From assembly GCF_001938985.1 (NCBI RefSeq), contig NZ_MKIN01000027.1:62001-126000 (forward strand): a stretch of 64,000 nucleotides of DNA. The letters are read 5' to 3'. Below the pieces are notes generated by a model. It did no database searches, was not told the origin of the DNA, and saw only the letters and a list, made by a program, of their open reading frames with translations. Each line of letters begins with the position of its first letter. Position 1 is the first letter of the stretch. Position numbers and translations under genes: made by a program. Below are positions 61,756 to 64,000 of this stretch, in pieces. The stretch comes from Gillisella taibaishanensis. Lineage in GTDB: Bacteria > Pseudomonadota > Alphaproteobacteria > Rhizobiales > Rhizobiaceae.

Positions 61756-62805
61756 TCAGGCGACCTTGCGCTTGCCAGCAGCAGTGCCAAGCCCCCAGCT
61801 TTCAACCAGCAAGGACGGCAGATGCATGTCGCTGGCCAGCATATACGGCATGGCGCGCCCCTCAACGGGTTTGATCGGCAGGCCGTGGCCATGGTTATTC
61901 AGAAGCGCGTATTCGACTTTCACGGCACCTGTCTCGTCGCGCCAAACGTAACCATCGTCGCGACCATAGCGGACCGGCTGTGCCTGGCCGCCCAGAAGCC
62001 CGTGCACGGCGAGCCATTGGATTACAAGCGAATCGGCATTCTTCTGGTGGACAACGTCGTCCTCCCTGCCCTGCCAGATGGAAATTCGCGGCCATTGCTG
62101 GCCTTCGGGCGCCGCCTGAAACACCAGTTGAGCCCATTCCTCCGGGGTCTTGGTAGTGCCGCTATGCATGAGACCCAGCGCGTTCATGGCGTCGCGCGCG
62201 CCACCAACGGGAAGACCAGCCACGACAGCACCGGCACTAAACACCTCCGGATAGGCGGCCAGCGCCGCCGCCGTCAACGCGCCACCGGCGGAGAGGCCCA
62301 TGATGAAAACCCGGTTCGCGTCCAGGCTATGGGCCTCGACCATGGCGTCGATCATCTGGCGCACCGAGCCGGTCTCGCCACGGTCGCGTGCCACAGCACT
62401 CGGGCGGAACCAGTTGAAGCAGCCATTCGGATTGTTGGAACTGCGCTGTTCGGGATAGAGCAGCGCGAAACCGTGTTGACCGGCCAACCGGCTCCAGCCG
62501 CTGCCTTCATCGAATTCCTGGGCGGTCTGGCCGCAACCATGCAGCACAACGACCAGCGGCGCACCGGCTTCCAGGCCCGGCGGCACGTAGCACATCATTC
62601 GGAGATGCCCGGGATTGCTGCCAAAGCTCGTAACCTCGGCTAGAGGAGCGGGCGCGGCGCGACGGGCTTTCGACACGGAGGCCTTCGGAGGCGTGGAGGA
62701 CTTGGTAGCAGGAGCAGCGCCGTCAATCAGCTCGACAAAGGCCTTCTGCAGCTTTTTCTGCCGACGGACCACGGCGGCCATCGACTTTGGAACATTCAAT
62801 CGCAT
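61756..62805 (-). CDS. PHB depolymerase-type esterase (type 1 catalytic domain)
   Basis: Alpha/beta hydrolase of 349 residues. The nucleophile is in GLSAGG, the oxyanion region in PLVVVLHGCGQTAQEFDE, and EQRSSNNPNGCFNWF and the final NNHGHGLPI His are typical of short-chain PHA depolymerase or feruloyl/poly-ester esterases. The N-terminus is basic (VVRRQKKLQKAF) without a signal peptide, so it may be cytoplasmic. GGAAGG precedes ATG 62805; 23 more codons are open upstream. Confidence 0.85.
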   Translation of the reverse strand: MRLNVPKSMAAVVRRQKKLQKAFVELIDGAAPATKSSTPPKASVSKARRAAPAPLAEVTSFGSNPGHLRMMCYVPPGLEAGAPLVVVLHGCGQTAQEFDEGSGWSRLAGQHGFALLYPEQRSSNNPNGCFNWFRPSAVARDRGETGSVRQMIDAMVEAHSLDANRVFIMGLSAGGALTAAALAAYPEVFSAGAVVAGLPVGGARDAMNALGLMHSGTTKTPEEWAQLVFQAAPEGQQWPRISIWQGREDDVVHQKNADSLVIQWLAVHGLLGGQAQPVRYGRDDGYVWRDETGAVKVEYALLNNHGHGLPIKPVEGRAMPYMLASDMHLPSLLVESWGLGTAAGKRKVA

Positions 62806-63261
62806 TTCATCTGCCTTCCTGACGGCTGCATTCTCTCGTCTGCTTCGCAAGCCGCCAAATGTCTCGGCCCTCACTTTTGTTCATCATTATTTTCGGATCG
62901 TACCAGACATCTCCCGATACGACCCAGGGATCAACGAAAAGCATATTGCTGCACTGCATCCAATATAAGGCATTGCTGCGGTTTAATCGATAGCCAGGGA
63001 CGCCGAGCCTTGGCTTGAAGAGCCCATAGAATCCCTTAAGTCGGAAATATCGCTTCAAAAACAAAAGACTGACAGAAGAAGATTTTTATATGCATTGCAC
63101 AACGGATCTAGCTCTTCAACCTGCGACCGCCTCCCAAACCTGCCGCCAATCCGGCAATTCTGCAGCAGTTTATAAGTGTTGCAGCATGTTATGTGCATTT
63201 GGTTAAGCGCCAAGAAGACCAATGTCTTAGAGGACACCAATGCAAACAGTCTGGCGCCCAT
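62806..63261. other. Gene-free gap between esterase and tRNA-Pro terminator
   Basis: Reading frames here lack start signals and resemble no family. The AT-rich stretch from about 62870 to 63120 presumably contains the esterase promoter. Confidence 0.5.
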
Positions 63262-63303
63262 GAAAAAGAGAAAGCCAGCCACTCATGGAGAGAGGCTGGC
63301 TTT
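63262..63303 (-). terminator. Terminator of tRNA-Pro
   Basis: Ten-base-pair stem AAAGCCAGCC / GGCTGGCTTT with a 13-base loop. On the minus strand it is followed by CTCTTTTTC. It lies about 40 bases past the tRNA. Confidence 0.85.
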
Positions 63304-63344
63304 CAAACTTAAAGCTAGCTGCAAGAGCAAGCCTTTGAAAAATC

Positions 63345-63418
<74 letters not shown>

Positions 63419-63687
63419 TCAAGCTCCTAAGAGCAAGATGCGTATAGGTTTTCCGCCTTTGGCGCGCAAGCGAAAAATGCGGCAGGAAAAATAAAAATCG
63501 GAACAAGAAGACGCCAAATGCAGGCGATAGGGCAGAAAGTCCACGAATGTCCCGCTTTGTTCATCCAGAATGGTAGAACCCAATGGCGCAGCTAACCACA
63601 TAGGATGGAAGCCCGTTAGCCTCCACGCGGAACCGACCGGTTGGGTATGACAAGCTGGACACCACCAAAGGAGGAATTGTTGAGCAG
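63419..63687. other. Gap between tRNA-Pro and the RNA ligase-like gene
   Basis: No supported gene. The divergent promoters of the tRNA and the following gene should be here. Minus-strand frames in this stretch overlap the ligase gene and have no known product. Confidence 0.5.
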
Positions 63688-64000
63688 ATGAAGACAGTCC
63701 AGCCACTCATTCTGACCGCACACATCGCCCCGCAGGATCTTGAACCGTTCGAGCGCCTGCGACAGGAGCATTTTCCATCCGATCGCAACTTTCTAAGCGC
63801 GCATCTCACGATGTTTCATCGGCTACCGGGGGAATATACCAGCCGCATCGTCGAGATCATCGAAGATGTCGGTCAGAGAAATGAACCTATTGCCGTGGAG
63901 GTCTCCAGCGTCCGCCATCTCGGCAACGGCGTCGCCTATTCCATCGAAAGCCCGCAATTCCTGGCCGTCCATGCCGAGCTGCGAGCGGCATTCATGCCGT
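63688..64000 (+). CDS. 2'-5' RNA ligase-like (2H phosphoesterase) protein, 3' end cut by window
   Basis: The first 104 residues are visible. The first HxT-type motif of 2H phosphoesterases is seen in HLTMFHRLPGEY (His 39), after PLILTAHIAPQDLEPFERLR. The second motif would lie beyond the window. It belongs to the soluble 2'-5' RNA ligase/cyclic phosphodiesterase group; physiological substrate is unknown. AGGAGG lies 12 bases before the ATG, rather far, but no nearer start codon exists in frame. Confidence 0.8.
   Translation, partial: MKTVQPLILTAHIAPQDLEPFERLRQEHFPSDRNFLSAHLTMFHRLPGEYTSRIVEIIEDVGQRNEPIAVEVSSVRHLGNGVAYSIESPQFLAVHAELRAAFMP

Overview
The window looks like a chromosomal segment of an alphaproteobacterium of the order Hyphomicrobiales, most likely the Rhizobium/Agrobacterium/Allorhizobium group. 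This is inferred from the order and content of a 14-subunit complex I (nuo) operon with rhizobial extras, from neighbours such as lon-clpX-clpP and rplM-rpsI-speB-argC, from an exopolysaccharide locus resembling the unipolar polysaccharide (upp) locus of Agrobacterium, from a GTTC-N7-GTTC type SOS box, and from dispersed rhizobial-type intergenic repeats. No insertion sequence, prophage, rRNA operon or CRISPR array was seen.

Layout. 1-1189: 3'-truncated proS, followed by a gap holding a likely trans-acting small RNA of the alpha-r9 type. 1874-21098, all on the minus strand: nuoA-nuoN with a small protein coupled to nuoD and a helix-hairpin-helix protein between nuoF and nuoG, running into birA, RNase J, methylmalonyl-CoA epimerase and a DUF1467 membrane protein. 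21324-22156: two tandem tRNA-Asp genes and a divergent tRNA-Val. 22388-28207: a secreted pepsin-like aspartic protease homologue, a hydroxycinnamate (ferulate/p-coumarate) CoA-ligase and hydratase/lyase pair with a divergent MarR regulator, and a GPH/MFS transporter coupled to a DUF2256 zinc protein. 28417-34316: hupB, lon, clpX and clpP, each with its own gap or terminator. 34703-42183: diguanylate cyclase, cytochrome P450, cupin, O-acetylhomoserine sulfhydrylase, two paralogous CoA-binding proteins around a small secreted protein framed by palindromic repeats, a gap with a CRP-type box and a double LexA-type box, and a PaaI-like thioesterase. 42464-50780: rplM-rpsI, an ABM-domain protein, a tandem pair of CgeB-like glycosyltransferases, speB, argC, an APH(6)-like kinase, a DODA-type dioxygenase and ctaA. 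51020-61295: a DUF2842 protein and a polysaccharide locus (GNAT/CelD-like protein, Wzc-like protein with a degenerate kinase domain, Wza-like lipoprotein, two GT4-type glycosyltransferases, a polyprenyl-phosphate glycosylphosphotransferase and a Wzy-like polymerase). 61400-64000: a 49-residue membrane protein, a PHB-depolymerase-type esterase, tRNA-Pro and the start of a 2'-5' RNA ligase-like gene.

How the genes work together. Complex I and heme A synthase serve respiration. BirA and the epimerase both serve propionyl-CoA use, since the biotinylated carboxylase makes the epimerase substrate. HU, Lon, ClpX and ClpP form a chromatin and proteolysis block. The polysaccharide locus has the parts of a Wzx/Wzy-type pathway except a visible flippase. 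The less ordinary items are the SOS/CRP double control region without an obvious target, the dispersed repeat family with at least six copies, the palindrome-framed secreted protein between CoA-binding paralogues, the tandem CgeB-like pair, and the Wzc-like protein that has lost its kinase motifs.
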